Position numbers and translations under genes: made by a program
The notes under the pieces: generated by a model
The model's database searches: none
What the model saw: the letters and a program-made list of their open reading frames with translations, nothing else
What the model was told of the DNA's origin: nothing
NCBI RefSeq assembly: GCF_026236535.1
Contig: NZ_JAHTMW010000012.1
Location: 1-64,000 of the forward strand
Direction: 5' to 3'
DNA length: 64,000 nt
Source: Streptomyces sp. SKN60
GTDB taxonomy: Bacteria > Actinomycetota > Actinomycetes > Streptomycetales > Streptomycetaceae
Part shown: piece by piece, positions 8,087 to 16,556 of the stretch
How positions within the stretch are numbered: the stretch's first letter is position 1
How the letters are laid out: each line of letters starts with the position of its first letter

Positions 8087-8129
8087 AAGAGGGGAACGGC
8101 CGTGCCCCCGGCCCGGGGCCCCGCCCCCG

Positions 8130-8786
8130 CTACGACGTCAGCCCGTGCCGTACGGCCCAGAGCGCGGCCTGCGTCCGGTCGGCGAGGTCCAGCTTCATCA
8201 GGATGTTCGAGACGTGGGTCTTCACCGTCTTCTCGGAGAGGACCAGCGCGCGGGCGATCTCCCGGTTGGAGCGGCCGTCGGCGATCAGGCCGAGGACCTC
8301 CCGCTCCCGCTCGGTCAGCGTGGAGCCGCGGCCCGAGCCGCCGCCCGGACCGCCGCCCTGCTCGTCCTGGCTGAGGAGCGCGTCGGCGACCTCGTGCTGG
8401 AGCAGCACGTGCCCGGCGTGGACGGAGCGGATGGCGCCGGCGAGGGCGTCGGGGTCGATGTCCTTGTAGACGTATCCACTCGCGCCGGCGCGCAGCGCGG
8501 GCACCACCGTGCGCTGCTCGGTGAAGCTGGTGACGACCAGGACCCGGGCCGGGTTCGCCAGCTCGCGCAGTTTGCGCAGCGCCTCGATGCCGTCGGTGCC
8601 CGGCATCTTCACGTCCATGAGGACGACGTCCGGGCGCAGTTCCTCGGCGCGCGCCACGCCCTCGGCGCCGTCGGAGGCCTCCCCCACGACCTCTATGTCC
8701 TCCTGGACCTCCAGGAAGGTGCGCAGGCCGCGGCGGACGACCTGGTGGTCGTCGACCAGGAGCACGCGGATGACCTTGTCAGCCAC
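8130..8786 (-). CDS. NarL/LuxR-family response regulator
   Basis: 218-residue two-component regulator. The receiver domain (1-125) has acidic pocket residues D12-D13, the phosphoacceptor Asp58 in VVLMDVKMPG, and the conserved Thr/Lys region (VVTSF, YVYKD). A glycine-rich linker (GGGPGGGSGRG, about 138-150) leads to a LuxR-type helix-turn-helix (LTEREREVLGLIADG ... SEKTVKTHV). The GTG start overlaps the end of the kinase gene by 8 bases (GTGGCTGA), with GGAGG just upstream inside the kinase, indicating translational coupling. The partner kinase is therefore clear; target genes are not, though the chaplin gene lies next door. Confidence 0.93.
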   Translation of the reverse strand: MADKVIRVLLVDDHQVVRRGLRTFLEVQEDIEVVGEASDGAEGVARAEELRPDVVLMDVKMPGTDGIEALRKLRELANPARVLVVTSFTEQRTVVPALRAGASGYVYKDIDPDALAGAIRSVHAGHVLLQHEVADALLSQDEQGGGPGGGSGRGSTLTEREREVLGLIADGRSNREIARALVLSEKTVKTHVSNILMKLDLADRTQAALWAVRHGLTS

Positions 8787-9927
8787 CGGGGACCTCCATC
8801 TCGATCACGGTGCCCCGTCCGGGGGCCGATGTCACGGTGAGGGCGCCGCCGACGCCCGCGGCGCGGTCGCGCATGGAGACCAGGCCGAGGTGGCGGCCGG
8901 CGCTGCGCACGGTCGACGGCTCGAAGCCCTTGCCGTCGTCGGTGACGGTGAGCCGGGCGCCGCCGGGGCCGCTGCGGGTGAGGGCGACGGTGACGCGATC
9001 GGCGCCGGAGTGGCGCAGCGCGTTGTGCAGGGCTTCCTGGGCGACCCGGAGCAGCGCCTCCTCCTGGGCGGCGGGCAATGCGCGGACGCCGGTGCCGTCG
9101 AAGGTGACGCGGGCCGTGTGGGCGCGGTCGAGGACCTGGATCTGGGTGCGCAGGGTGTGCGCGAGGCCGTCCTCGTCGAGGGCGGCGGGGCGCAGCTCCA
9201 CGACGGCGGCGCGCAGCTCGTCGGCGGCCTCGGCGGCGAGCGCGGCGACCTGCTGGAGCTCGCCCTTGGCGCGGGCGGGGTCGCGGTCGACGAGGGCGGC
9301 GGCGGCCTGGGCGGTGAGCCGGAGGGAGAAGAGCTTCTGGCTGACGGCGTCGTGCAGCTCGTGGGCGAGCCGGGAGCGCTCCTCGGCGATGGTGAGCTCG
9401 CGGCTGCGCTCGTACAGCCGGGCGTTGGTGAGGGCGATGGCGGCGTGCTGGGCGAGGAGGGTGAGGAGCTCCTCGTCCTGGGCGGTGAAGCCGCAGGAGC
9501 CGTCGGGCTTGGGGCAGCGCTTGTTGGCGAGGAAGAGGGCGGCGAGGGTCTCGTCGCCGTCGCGGACCGGGAGGCCGATGAAGTCGGACATCTCGGGGTG
9601 GGCGTCGGGCCAGCCCTCGAAGCGGGGGTCCCTGCGGACGTCGGCCAGCCGCTCGGGCTCGGCCTTGTGGAGCATGGCCGCGAGGATGCCGTGCTGCCGG
9701 GGCAGCGGGCCGATGGCGCGCCACTGGGCGTCGCTGACGCCGTCCACGACGAACTGGGCGAAGCCGCCGTGGTCGTCGGGGACGCCGAGCGCCGCGTACT
9801 CGGCGTCGAGGAGCTCGCGCGCGGAGACGACGATCGTCTTGAGGACGTCGCGGACCTCCATCTGGCGGTTCATCGCCAGGAGGGCGCTGCTCACGGCGGC
9901 GAGGCCGGAGCTCGGACGGTGGCTCAT
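8779..9927 (-). CDS. GAF-domain sensor histidine kinase
   Basis: About 382 residues, no membrane segment, so a cytoplasmic sensor. A GAF domain (about 20-175) with two cysteines in NKRCPKPDGSCGF could bind a cofactor, as in the DevS/redox-sensing kinases. The HisKA_3 box ERSRLAHELHDAVSQKL holds the phosphoacceptor histidine (ELHD). A HATPase domain follows with ALRHS, DDGKGF and GLVSMRDRA. The ATG at 9927 has GGTGG five bases before it; a GTG 9 bases upstream is possible. It overlaps and precedes the response regulator gene, forming a two-gene operon. Confidence 0.92.
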   Translation of the reverse strand: MSHRPSSGLAAVSSALLAMNRQMEVRDVLKTIVVSARELLDAEYAALGVPDDHGGFAQFVVDGVSDAQWRAIGPLPRQHGILAAMLHKAEPERLADVRRDPRFEGWPDAHPEMSDFIGLPVRDGDETLAALFLANKRCPKPDGSCGFTAQDEELLTLLAQHAAIALTNARLYERSRELTIAEERSRLAHELHDAVSQKLFSLRLTAQAAAALVDRDPARAKGELQQVAALAAEAADELRAAVVELRPAALDEDGLAHTLRTQIQVLDRAHTARVTFDGTGVRALPAAQEEALLRVAQEALHNALRHSGADRVTVALTRSGPGGARLTVTDDGKGFEPSTVRSAGRHLGLVSMRDRAAGVGGALTVTSAPGRGTVIEMEVPGG

Positions 9928-10319
9928 GTGTTCCACCGTACCGGCGGGATGTGACAGTCCGTATCCACCCGTGGACGGCGACGGCCCGGGACCCGGGACC
10001 TAGGTCGGGCGACCGGTGGCGTGGCCGGGGTACGGGCGGGGGCGCCGGACTGAAAGGGGACCACGCGCGCGTGCGGGCGTACCCGCGGGCGCGGTGTCGA
10101 GGGCCGCCGTGCGGGGCGCGTGGGCTGTGTGGGTCCCTGGGGGCGGTCCCGGGTCCGACTCTGGGAGGGGGTGGTGGGGGGCTTCTCCTGCTGAGGGTGG
10201 AGGGGGGTCACTGTGCGCATTGCTCACGCAACGCGCGGTGAGGTTGTTACGTGGTCGATGTGAGCCCGCGCATAGGACCCAGGTCACTTACGAATGTCCC
10301 TAGTGGACGGATAAAGGCG
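9928..10319. other. Long intergenic region between divergent kinase and transglycosylase genes
   Basis: No gene is supported in the 590 bases between the kinase and the transglycosylase start. This first part holds the kinase promoter region and a run of very G-rich sequence (about 10120-10210). The piece from about 10215 to 10315 is less GC-rich (GGTTGTTACG, GCATAGGA, ACGGATAAAGG) and is the likely promoter area for the downstream leader. Confidence 0.5.
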
Positions 10320-10383
10320 GGATCAGGGCCGTCAGAACTGGTCGCAAACCGGTCCGGAGGGCGTCCGGCCGGGGCCCTGATCC
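10320..10383 (+). ncRNA. Candidate structured leader RNA of the transglycosylase gene
   Basis: An 11-bp perfect outer stem, GGATCAGGGCC (10320-10330) with GGCCCTGATCC (10373-10383), encloses two further hairpins: ACTGGT/ACCGGT with loop CGCAA (10337-10353) and CCGGA/TCCGG with loop GGGCG (10354-10368). Together they make a compact three-way junction, 135 bases upstream of the start codon. I could not match it to the ydaO (c-di-AMP), cobalamin or other riboswitch consensus that I know. It could be a riboswitch, a protein-binding leader, or a terminator-like attenuator without a U tract. Confidence 0.45.
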
Positions 10384-10517
10384 ACTACCCCGGATCGTAG
10401 GTCACACCTTTGCCAGCGGATTTTGCTGCCGCTAAGAATTGCGTCCGTCGCCGCCGAGCATGGCGCAGCGCCGCCCCGGCCTGAGCGACCCCCAGCGATT
10501 CGAAGAGGTAGTCCTGC

Positions 10518-11267
10518 ATGTCTGCGAACAACCTTGGCCACAGTCGTGGTCTGAAGAAGACCCACAAGGCCGCGATCGCCGGCGTCGCCACCCTCAGCGC
10601 CGCGGCGCTCGGCCTCTCCCTCCTCCAGGGCGGCGGCGGCTCGACCGAGACCGAGCCCCAGGCCCTCGCGAACACCCAGCAGGTCGCCTGGTCGTACGAC
10701 GCCTCCAGCCCGCAGGCCAAGGCGCTGGCCGCCAGCCTGGACCAGCAGTCCTCCGCCTTCACCCTCAAGGCGAAGCAGGAGGCCGACCTCAAGGCCAAGG
10801 CCGCCGCTCAGGCCGCCGCCAAGGCGAAGGCCGACGCCGCCGCGAAGGCCAAGGCCGCTGCCGCCGCCAAGGCGAAGGCCGAGGCGAAGAAGCGCGCCGC
10901 CGCCAAGGCCGCCGCGAGCCGCTCCGCCGCCCGCACGCCCGTCTTCGCGAACAACCTCGACGGCTGGATCCGCGAGGCGCTGTTCATCATGGACAAGCAC
11001 AACATTCCGGGCACCTACAACGGCATCTACAAGAACGTGATGCGCGAGTCCAGCGGCAACCCGTACGCGATCAACAACTGGGACATCAACGCCATCAACG
11101 GCGTCCCGTCCAAGGGCCTGCTCCAGGTGATCTACCCGACCTTCAAGGCGTACCACATCCCCGGCACCAAGTTCGACCAGTACGACCCGGTCGCCAACAT
11201 CGTCGCCGCCTGCAACTACGCGGCCGACCGCTACGGCACCATCGACAACGTCAACAGCGCGTACTGA
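10518..11267 (+). CDS. Secreted lytic transglycosylase (SLT domain)
   Basis: 249-residue cell-wall hydrolase. A basic N-terminus and hydrophobic segment (about 17-37) act as signal peptide or anchor. Residues 83-137 are an almost pure Ala/Lys/Glu helix, likely a wall-spanning or coiled spacer. The SLT domain fills about 143-249, with the catalytic Glu177 in VMRESSGNP and the family GLLQV motif after GVPSKG; there is no LysM. It would cleave peptidoglycan glycan strands and may serve growth or spore germination. GAAGAGG lies about 10 bases before the ATG. It is preceded by an unusually long, structured leader, suggesting post-transcriptional control like that of other streptomycete muralytic genes. 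Confidence 0.9.
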   Translation: MSANNLGHSRGLKKTHKAAIAGVATLSAAALGLSLLQGGGGSTETEPQALANTQQVAWSYDASSPQAKALAASLDQQSSAFTLKAKQEADLKAKAAAQAAAKAKADAAAKAKAAAAAKAKAEAKKRAAAKAAASRSAARTPVFANNLDGWIREALFIMDKHNIPGTYNGIYKNVMRESSGNPYAINNWDINAINGVPSKGLLQVIYPTFKAYHIPGTKFDQYDPVANIVAACNYAADRYGTIDNVNSAY

Positions 11268-11284
11268 GCCGGTACGGATACGGC

Positions 11285-11320
11285 GAAGGGCGGCACCCCC
11301 TGTGCGGGGTGCCGCCCTTC
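11285..11320. terminator. Bidirectional terminator
   Basis: Perfect 15-bp arms GAAGGGCGGCACCCC and GGGGTGCCGCCCTTC around a 6-base loop, between the convergent transglycosylase and ABC transporter genes. Confidence 0.9.
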
Positions 11321-11350
11321 GGCGCGTTCGCCGTACTGACCGGGGTGCGG

Positions 11351-13933
11351 CTACTTCCGCATGACCTCCGGCTCGTGGCGGCGCAGCAGTCGCGCGACCA
11401 GGATGCCGAGCACCGTGGTCATGAACAGCAGCACGCCGACGTTGAAGAACCACTGCCCGGCGCTGTGCTCCCACAGCGGGTCCAGGTCGGTCGGGTTCTT
11501 CGGGTCCCACGGCGCCATCAGGTGCGCGAGGTCCAGGGTGGTGCCGGAGCCGGCGATGGCCCAGCGGGACGGCATCAGCCAGGCGAACTGCTCCAGGCCG
11601 GGCGAGCCGTAGACCTTGAACAGGATGCCGGTGAAGACCACCTGGACGATGGCGAACATGACGAGCAGCGGCATGGTCTTCTCGGCGGTCTTCACCAGCG
11701 CGGAGATGACCAGGCCCACCATCATCGAGGTGAGGCCGAGCGCGATGACCACGAGGCAGAGCTCGACGGCCGGCGGCATGATCAGGCCCTCGGCGGGCAG
11801 GTCGCGGATCGCGAAGCCGATGGCGCAGAGGATGACGCCCTGGAAGGCCGTGATGACGCCGAGGACGATCACCTTGGACATCAGGTACGCCGAACGGGAC
11901 AGGCCGGTGGCGCGCTCCCGCTCGTAGATGACCCGTTCCTTGATCAGCTCGCGGACCGAGTTCGCGGCGCCGGAGAAGCACATGCCGACCGCGAGGATCA
12001 GCATGATGATGCCGGCGTCGCCGTTGAACCGGGACGGCGGCTTGGGCGGGGCCAGGCCGAAGTCGGCGGGGATGACCACAGAGACCGAGCCGATGACGGC
12101 CGGCAGGATCACCATGAGGGCGAGGAAGCCCTTGTCGGAGACGATCACCGAGACATAGCGGCGGATCAGCGTCCACAGCTGTGAGCCCCAGCCCTGCGGC
12201 TTGGGCGGCTTGGTCATCGCCTGCTGCGCCTGCTGCGGCATCTGCACCGGCTGGGCGGCGACGGCGTCGATCTCGGCCGCGTACATCTGGTAGTGCTGCG
12301 AGCCCTTCCAGCGGCCCGCCCAGTCGTAGTCGCGGTAGTTCTCGAACGCGGAGAAGACATCGGCCCAGGTGGAGTAGCCGAAGAAGTTCAGCGCCTCGTC
12401 CGGCGGACCGAAGTAGGCCACCGAGCCGCCCGGCGCCATCACGAGCAGCTTGTCGCACAGGGCGAGCTCGGCCACCGAGTGGGTGACCACCAGCACCGTG
12501 CGGCCGTCGTCGGCGAGGCCGCGCAGCAGCTGCATGACGTCGCGGTCCATGCCCGGGTCGAGGCCGGAGGTCGGCTCGTCCAGGAAGATCAGCGACGGCT
12601 TGGTGAGGAGCTCCAGGGCGACGGACACGCGCTTGCGCTGGCCACCGGAGAGGGAGGTGACCTTCTTCTCGCGGTGGATGTCGAGCTTGAGCTCGCGCAG
12701 CACCTCGTCGATCCGGGCCTCGCGCTCGGACTCGGCGGTGTCGCCGGGGAAGCGGAGCTTGGCCGCGTACTTGAGCGCCTTCTGGACGGTCAGCTCCTTG
12801 TGCAGGATGTCGTCCTGCGGGACCAGACCGATGCGCTGGCGCAGCTCGGCGAACTGCTTGTACAGGCTGCGGTTGTCGTAGAGGACGTCACCCTGGTCGG
12901 CGGGCCGGTAGCCGGTGAGCGCCTTGAGGAGGGTCGACTTGCCGGAGCCGGAGGGGCCGATGACGCCGATGAGCGACTTCTCCGGGACGCCGAAGGTGAC
13001 GTCCTTGAGGATCTGCTTGCCGCCGTCGACGGTCACCGTGAGGTGACGGGCCGAGAAGGAGACGTCGCCGGTGTCGACGAACTCCTCGAGCTGGTTGCCG
13101 ACGATCCGGAACGTCGAGTGGCCGACGCCGACGACGTCGTTGGGGCCGATGAGGACGGAGCCGCCCTTGGCGATCGGCTGACCGTTGACGTACGTGCCGT
13201 TGTGCGAGCCGAGGTCGCGGATCTCGAAGCGGCCGTCCGGCAGCGCGTGGAACGTGGCGTGCTGACGGGACACCTGGAGGTCGGAGACGACCAGGTCGTT
13301 CTCCAGCGCACGACCGATGCTCATCTCCCGGCCGAGGTTCAGCTGGTAGAAGGTCGTGGGGTTGCGGTGGTCGCCGCCATGCGCCGGCGCGCCGCCCTGC
13401 GGGTACCCGCCCTGCTGGGCCGGCGGCTGCTGGTGCGGAACCTGCGGCGCGGCCTGGCCCTGGTGCTGCTGGGGCTGCTGCGGCCAGCCCTGCTGCTGCG
13501 CCGGCTGCTGGTGCTGCGGCGGGGCCTGGTGGGTGACCTCCTGATGCACGCCCTGGTGGGCGGGCTGCTGCACCTGCGGCGCCTGCTGGTACGGCACCTG
13601 CTGCTGCATTTGCTGCTGGGCCGGCGCGCCGGTGGCGGCCAGGTTCAGCCGCGGGCCGTCGGTGGCGTTGCCGAGGTGGACGGCAGAGCCGGGGCCGATC
13701 TCCACCTGGTGGATCCGCTGCCCCTGCACGAAGGTGCCGTTGGTGGAGCCGTGGTCCTCGATGACCCAACTCCGGCCGCCCCAGCTGATGGTGGCGTGTC
13801 GCCACGAGACCCTGGCATCGTCGATCACCAGGTCGCCCTGGGGATCGCGGCCCAGGGTGTACGACCTGGACGGATCGAGGGTCCAGGTCCTTCCATTCAA
13901 TTCCAGTACGAGTTCTGGCACTCCATGCCCCAC
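11351..13933 (-). CDS. ABC transporter with two FHA domains (Rv1747-like)
   Basis: 860-residue fusion protein. FHA1 (about 5-90; SYTLGRDP, SWRHATI, STNGTFV) and FHA2 (about 203-290; EMSIGRALENDLVV, SRQHATF, SHNGTYVNG) bind phosphothreonine; a Gln/Pro-rich low-complexity linker separates them (about 105-195). The ABC domain (about 300-530) has GPSGSGKST, LSGGQRKRV and FLDEPTSGLD. The last 270 residues hold about six membrane helices of the ABC-2 type. Rv1747 of Mycobacterium is the known model, regulated by Ser/Thr kinases and tied to cell-envelope lipid or glycan export. The GTG start has GGGGGA upstream; GTG at 13921 is an alternative. Confidence 0.92.
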   Translation of the reverse strand: MGHGVPELVLELNGRTWTLDPSRSYTLGRDPQGDLVIDDARVSWRHATISWGGRSWVIEDHGSTNGTFVQGQRIHQVEIGPGSAVHLGNATDGPRLNLAATGAPAQQQMQQQVPYQQAPQVQQPAHQGVHQEVTHQAPPQHQQPAQQQGWPQQPQQHQGQAAPQVPHQQPPAQQGGYPQGGAPAHGGDHRNPTTFYQLNLGREMSIGRALENDLVVSDLQVSRQHATFHALPDGRFEIRDLGSHNGTYVNGQPIAKGGSVLIGPNDVVGVGHSTFRIVGNQLEEFVDTGDVSFSARHLTVTVDGGKQILKDVTFGVPEKSLIGVIGPSGSGKSTLLKALTGYRPADQGDVLYDNRSLYKQFAELRQRIGLVPQDDILHKELTVQKALKYAAKLRFPGDTAESEREARIDEVLRELKLDIHREKKVTSLSGGQRKRVSVALELLTKPSLIFLDEPTSGLDPGMDRDVMQLLRGLADDGRTVLVVTHSVAELALCDKLLVMAPGGSVAYFGPPDEALNFFGYSTWADVFSAFENYRDYDWAGRWKGSQHYQMYAAEIDAVAAQPVQMPQQAQQAMTKPPKPQGWGSQLWTLIRRYVSVIVSDKGFLALMVILPAVIGSVSVVIPADFGLAPPKPPSRFNGDAGIIMLILAVGMCFSGAANSVRELIKERVIYERERATGLSRSAYLMSKVIVLGVITAFQGVILCAIGFAIRDLPAEGLIMPPAVELCLVVIALGLTSMMVGLVISALVKTAEKTMPLLVMFAIVQVVFTGILFKVYGSPGLEQFAWLMPSRWAIAGSGTTLDLAHLMAPWDPKNPTDLDPLWEHSAGQWFFNVGVLLFMTTVLGILVARLLRRHEPEVMRK

Positions 13934-14189
13934 TACTTGTCCCCCGATGCACCCCCGTCTTCGGGAGCCCAGGGATGGTGAACATCCGGGGGAACTATTT
14001 CAGGCCCCGGCCCGTATCCGAAAGTCGGGCCGCGTGAAGAGCTTGCGCATGAGCCCGAGATCACCGGTCGCGGGGTCGTCCGACGCGGATCACCCGGCGC
14101 AGCCGGACGCAAGCCCGCGGCCACTCGGGTGTCCGGCAGGCGGGACGGGGGGTCTGGTGGCACCGGGTGCCCGATACGGTGGACGTACC

Positions 14190-15452
14190 ATGAGCGCATC
14201 GCAGACCCCAGACGCTTCCGCCTCGGCCGTTCCCGCCCCGGGCGTTCCCGCCTCGGACGTGCCGACTCTCCTCGTCAAGATCTTCGGGAAGGACCGTCCC
14301 GGGATCACCGCCGGACTCTTCGACACCCTCGCCGCCTACTCCGTCGACGTCGTGGACATCGAGCAGGTGGTGTCCCGCGGCCGGCTCGTGCTGTGCGCGC
14401 TGGTCACCGAGCCGACCGTCGCCACGCAGGGCGAGCTGCGGGCGACCGTGCACAGCTGGGCCGAGTCCCTGAAGCTGCAGGCCGAGATCATCTCGGGCAC
14501 CGGTGACAACCGTCCGCGCGGCGAGGGCCGCTCGCACGTCACCGTGCTCGGGCACCCGCTGACCGCCGAGCAGACGGCGGCCATAGCGGCCAGGATCGCG
14601 GAGACCGGCGGAAACATCGACCGGATCTTCCGCCTCGCCAAGTACCCGGTGACGGCGGTCGAGTTCGCCGTCTCCGGCTGCGGCACCGAGGAGCTGCGGA
14701 CCGCGCTCGCGACCGAGGCGCACTCGATCGGCGTGGACGTGGCCGTGGTGTCCGCCGGGCTGCACCGCCGGGCGCAGCGGCTCGTCGTGATGGACGTCGA
14801 CTCGACGCTGATCCAGGACGAGGTCATCGAGCTGTTCGCGGCGCACGCCGGCTGCGAGGACGAGGTCGCCGAGGTGACGGCGGCCGCGATGCGCGGCGAG
14901 CTGGACTTCGAGCAGTCGCTGCACGCGCGGGTGAAGCTGCTCGCGGGTCTGGACGCGTCCGTGGTGGACAAGGTGCGGTCCGAGGTACGGATGACGCCCG
15001 GCGCCCGCACCCTGATCCGTACGCTCAAGCGGCTCGGCTACCAGGTGGGTGTGGTGTCCGGCGGCTTCACGCAGGTCACGGACGACCTGAAGGAGCGGCT
15101 CGGTCTGGACTTCGCCCAGGCGAACACCCTGGAGATCGTCGACGGGAAGCTGACCGGCCGGGTCACCGGGGAGATCGTCGACCGGGCGGGCAAGGCGCGG
15201 CTGCTGCGCCGCTTCGCCGCGGAGGCCGGGGTGCCGCTGGCGCAGACGGTGGCGATCGGCGACGGCGCGAACGACCTGGACATGCTGAACGCGGCCGGTC
15301 TGGGCGTGGCGTTCAACGCGAAGCCGGTGGTGCGGCGGGCCGCGCACACCGCGGTGAACGTGCCCTTCCTGGACACCGTGCTCTATCTGCTCGGCATCAC
15401 GCGCGAGGAGGTCGAGGCGGCGGACGACGGCGCCGAGGACCTGCCGCACTGA
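14190..15452 (+). CDS. serB: Phosphoserine phosphatase
   Basis: 420-residue enzyme for the last step of serine biosynthesis. Two ACT-like regulatory domains fill about residues 25-190 (LLVKIFGKDRPGITAGLF opens the first). The HAD phosphatase domain starts at MDVDSTL with the nucleophile Asp202 and Asp204, continues through GVVSGGF, and closes with VAIGDGANDLDML. The Ala/Pro-rich first 22 residues are a non-conserved tail. The ATG follows GATACGGTGGACGTACC; no closer ribosome site is seen. It is divergent from the FHA-ABC gene across 256 bases and ends in a shared terminator with sixA. Confidence 0.95.
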   Translation: MSASQTPDASASAVPAPGVPASDVPTLLVKIFGKDRPGITAGLFDTLAAYSVDVVDIEQVVSRGRLVLCALVTEPTVATQGELRATVHSWAESLKLQAEIISGTGDNRPRGEGRSHVTVLGHPLTAEQTAAIAARIAETGGNIDRIFRLAKYPVTAVEFAVSGCGTEELRTALATEAHSIGVDVAVVSAGLHRRAQRLVVMDVDSTLIQDEVIELFAAHAGCEDEVAEVTAAAMRGELDFEQSLHARVKLLAGLDASVVDKVRSEVRMTPGARTLIRTLKRLGYQVGVVSGGFTQVTDDLKERLGLDFAQANTLEIVDGKLTGRVTGEIVDRAGKARLLRRFAAEAGVPLAQTVAIGDGANDLDMLNAAGLGVAFNAKPVVRRAAHTAVNVPFLDTVLYLLGITREEVEAADDGAEDLPH

Positions 15453-15460
15453 TCCTTGTC

Positions 15461-15512
15461 CGTACGCGAAGGGGCCCGGGCGTCGCAGGACGGCCGGGCC
15501 CCTTCACGTACG
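15461..15512. terminator. Bidirectional terminator between serB and sixA
   Basis: Stem CGTACG-c-GAAGGGGCCCGG (15461-15479) with CCGGGCCCCTTC-a-CGTACG (15494-15512): 18 pairs with one mismatch and a 14-base loop. Confidence 0.9.
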
Positions 15513-15514
15513 AC

Positions 15515-16036
15515 TCAGTCGTGCGGGGTCCAGAACTCGACCAGGGTGCCCGCCATGCCGTGCTCGACCGACTTCCAGGAGCCGTTGAAGCTGACGACGG
15601 CGAAGGCGGAGGTCGGGAAGCCGGTGCGGTTCATCCGGGCCAGCGCGTCGCCCTCCGACGCTCCGGAGAGGGCGTCGGCGAGTGCGTGCATCCCCGGGTT
15701 GTGGCCGATGAGCAGCAGGTTGTCGACGGTTTCGGGGGTCTCGTTGACCACGGCGAGGAGCTCGCCGAGGGAGGCCTCGTACAGCCGGTCCTCGTACACC
15801 GTCTTCGGGCGCTCGGGGAGCTCGTGCACGGCGAGCTTCCAGGTCTCCCGGGTGCGCACGGCGGTCGAGCAGAGGGCGAGGTCGAAGCCGATGCCGGTGT
15901 CGGCGAGCCTGCGGCCCGCGACGGGGGCGTCGGTGCGGCCGCGCTCGGCGAGCGGGCGCTCGTGGTCGGAGGTCTGGGGCCAGTCCGCCTTGGCGTGTCG
16001 GAGCAGCACGATCCTGCGGGGTGTGTCGACGCTCAT
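15515..16036 (-). CDS. sixA: SixA-type histidine phosphatase
   Basis: 173-residue phosphoglycerate-mutase-fold phosphatase. The catalytic RHG-type motif is LLRHAKADW with the nucleophile histidine near residue 14, followed by HERPLAERGRTDA, a central Arg/Glu (STAVRTRETW) and the second active histidine in LLIGHNPGM. SixA proteins remove phosphate from phosphohistidine, for example on HPt domains or on the PTS; the target here is unknown. ATG start at the edge of a short gap to the membrane-protein gene upstream, which may share its transcript. Confidence 0.9.
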   Translation of the reverse strand: MSVDTPRRIVLLRHAKADWPQTSDHERPLAERGRTDAPVAGRRLADTGIGFDLALCSTAVRTRETWKLAVHELPERPKTVYEDRLYEASLGELLAVVNETPETVDNLLLIGHNPGMHALADALSGASEGDALARMNRTGFPTSAFAVVSFNGSWKSVEHGMAGTLVEFWTPHD

Positions 16037-16071
16037 GCTGGACAGCTTCGCACGAAACCGCCCGGGTTGAC

Positions 16072-16275
16072 TCAGAGAGAGAGCGTTTGCTGCAGCTGCT
16101 CCAGGATGTGCGCGATGCCGGGGTCACGGCCGACCGCCTGGGCCTCCCCCGGGCCCGCTATCAGCAGGAAGAGGGCGACGAACGCGGCCACCGGGAGGGC
16201 GAGTGCCCACCAGGGCAGCCGGGTGTCGACGCCGGCCTGCCGGGTCCGGACACCGGTGGGGGTTCGCGCCGTCAT
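16072..16275 (-). CDS. Small single-pass membrane protein
   Basis: 67 residues, unrecognised. A short basic N-terminus (TARTPTGVRTRQAG) is followed by one strong hydrophobic helix (PWWALALPVAAFVALFLLIAG) and a small C-terminal tail ending HILEQLQQTLSL. Probably an N-in membrane microprotein. CCACGGAGGCGGCC before ATG 16275 sets the start. It lies 35 bases upstream of sixA on the same strand and could be its co-transcribed partner; that is only inferred from spacing. Confidence 0.65.
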   Translation of the reverse strand: MTARTPTGVRTRQAGVDTRLPWWALALPVAAFVALFLLIAGPGEAQAVGRDPGIAHILEQLQQTLSL

Positions 16276-16422
16276 GGCCGCCTCCGTGGGATGGGTTCCT
16301 CGCGTTTTCCGCGATGACACCAACGTACGGAGCGGGCGGCCTCCGGCCCATCAGGTGATCCACCCACTTGACCCTGACACCTGCCCCCTAGGGGATGCGG
16401 GGGTTGTCCCCACCCTCGGGGG

Positions 16423-16539
16423 TCAGGGCGAGGCGAAGGTCGCGATGACGGCGATGATCGCCGTGATGCCGAGCATGGCGCCGAGGATGACGAGGAGCGC
16501 CTTCTGGCCGTTGGGGGGATTCGGTTCGAGTACGGGCAT
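16423..16539 (-). CDS. SGM_5486-family transporter-associated microprotein
   Basis: 38-residue protein: a short Pro/Asn-rich head (MPVLEPNPPNGQKA) and one membrane helix (LLVILGAMLGITAIIAVIATF). It matches the streptomycete SGM_5486 family, tiny proteins encoded right behind an MFS transporter, as here (17 bases after the stop of the CynX-like gene). It is likely a transporter subunit or stabiliser; no function is known to me. Easily missed because of its length. Confidence 0.8.
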   Translation of the reverse strand: MPVLEPNPPNGQKALLVILGAMLGITAIIAVIATFASP

Positions 16540-16556
16540 GCCCTCAGTCTCGCATC

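Noticed and set aside
8104..8128. Terminator after the response regulator gene
   Set aside because: CCCGGCCCGGGGCC-type sequence is self-complementary but short and poorly defined; not enough to call.
10384..10517. c-di-AMP (ydaO) riboswitch before the transglycosylase
   Set aside because: The conserved ydaO segments are not found by eye; only the separate junction at 10320-10383 is well formed.
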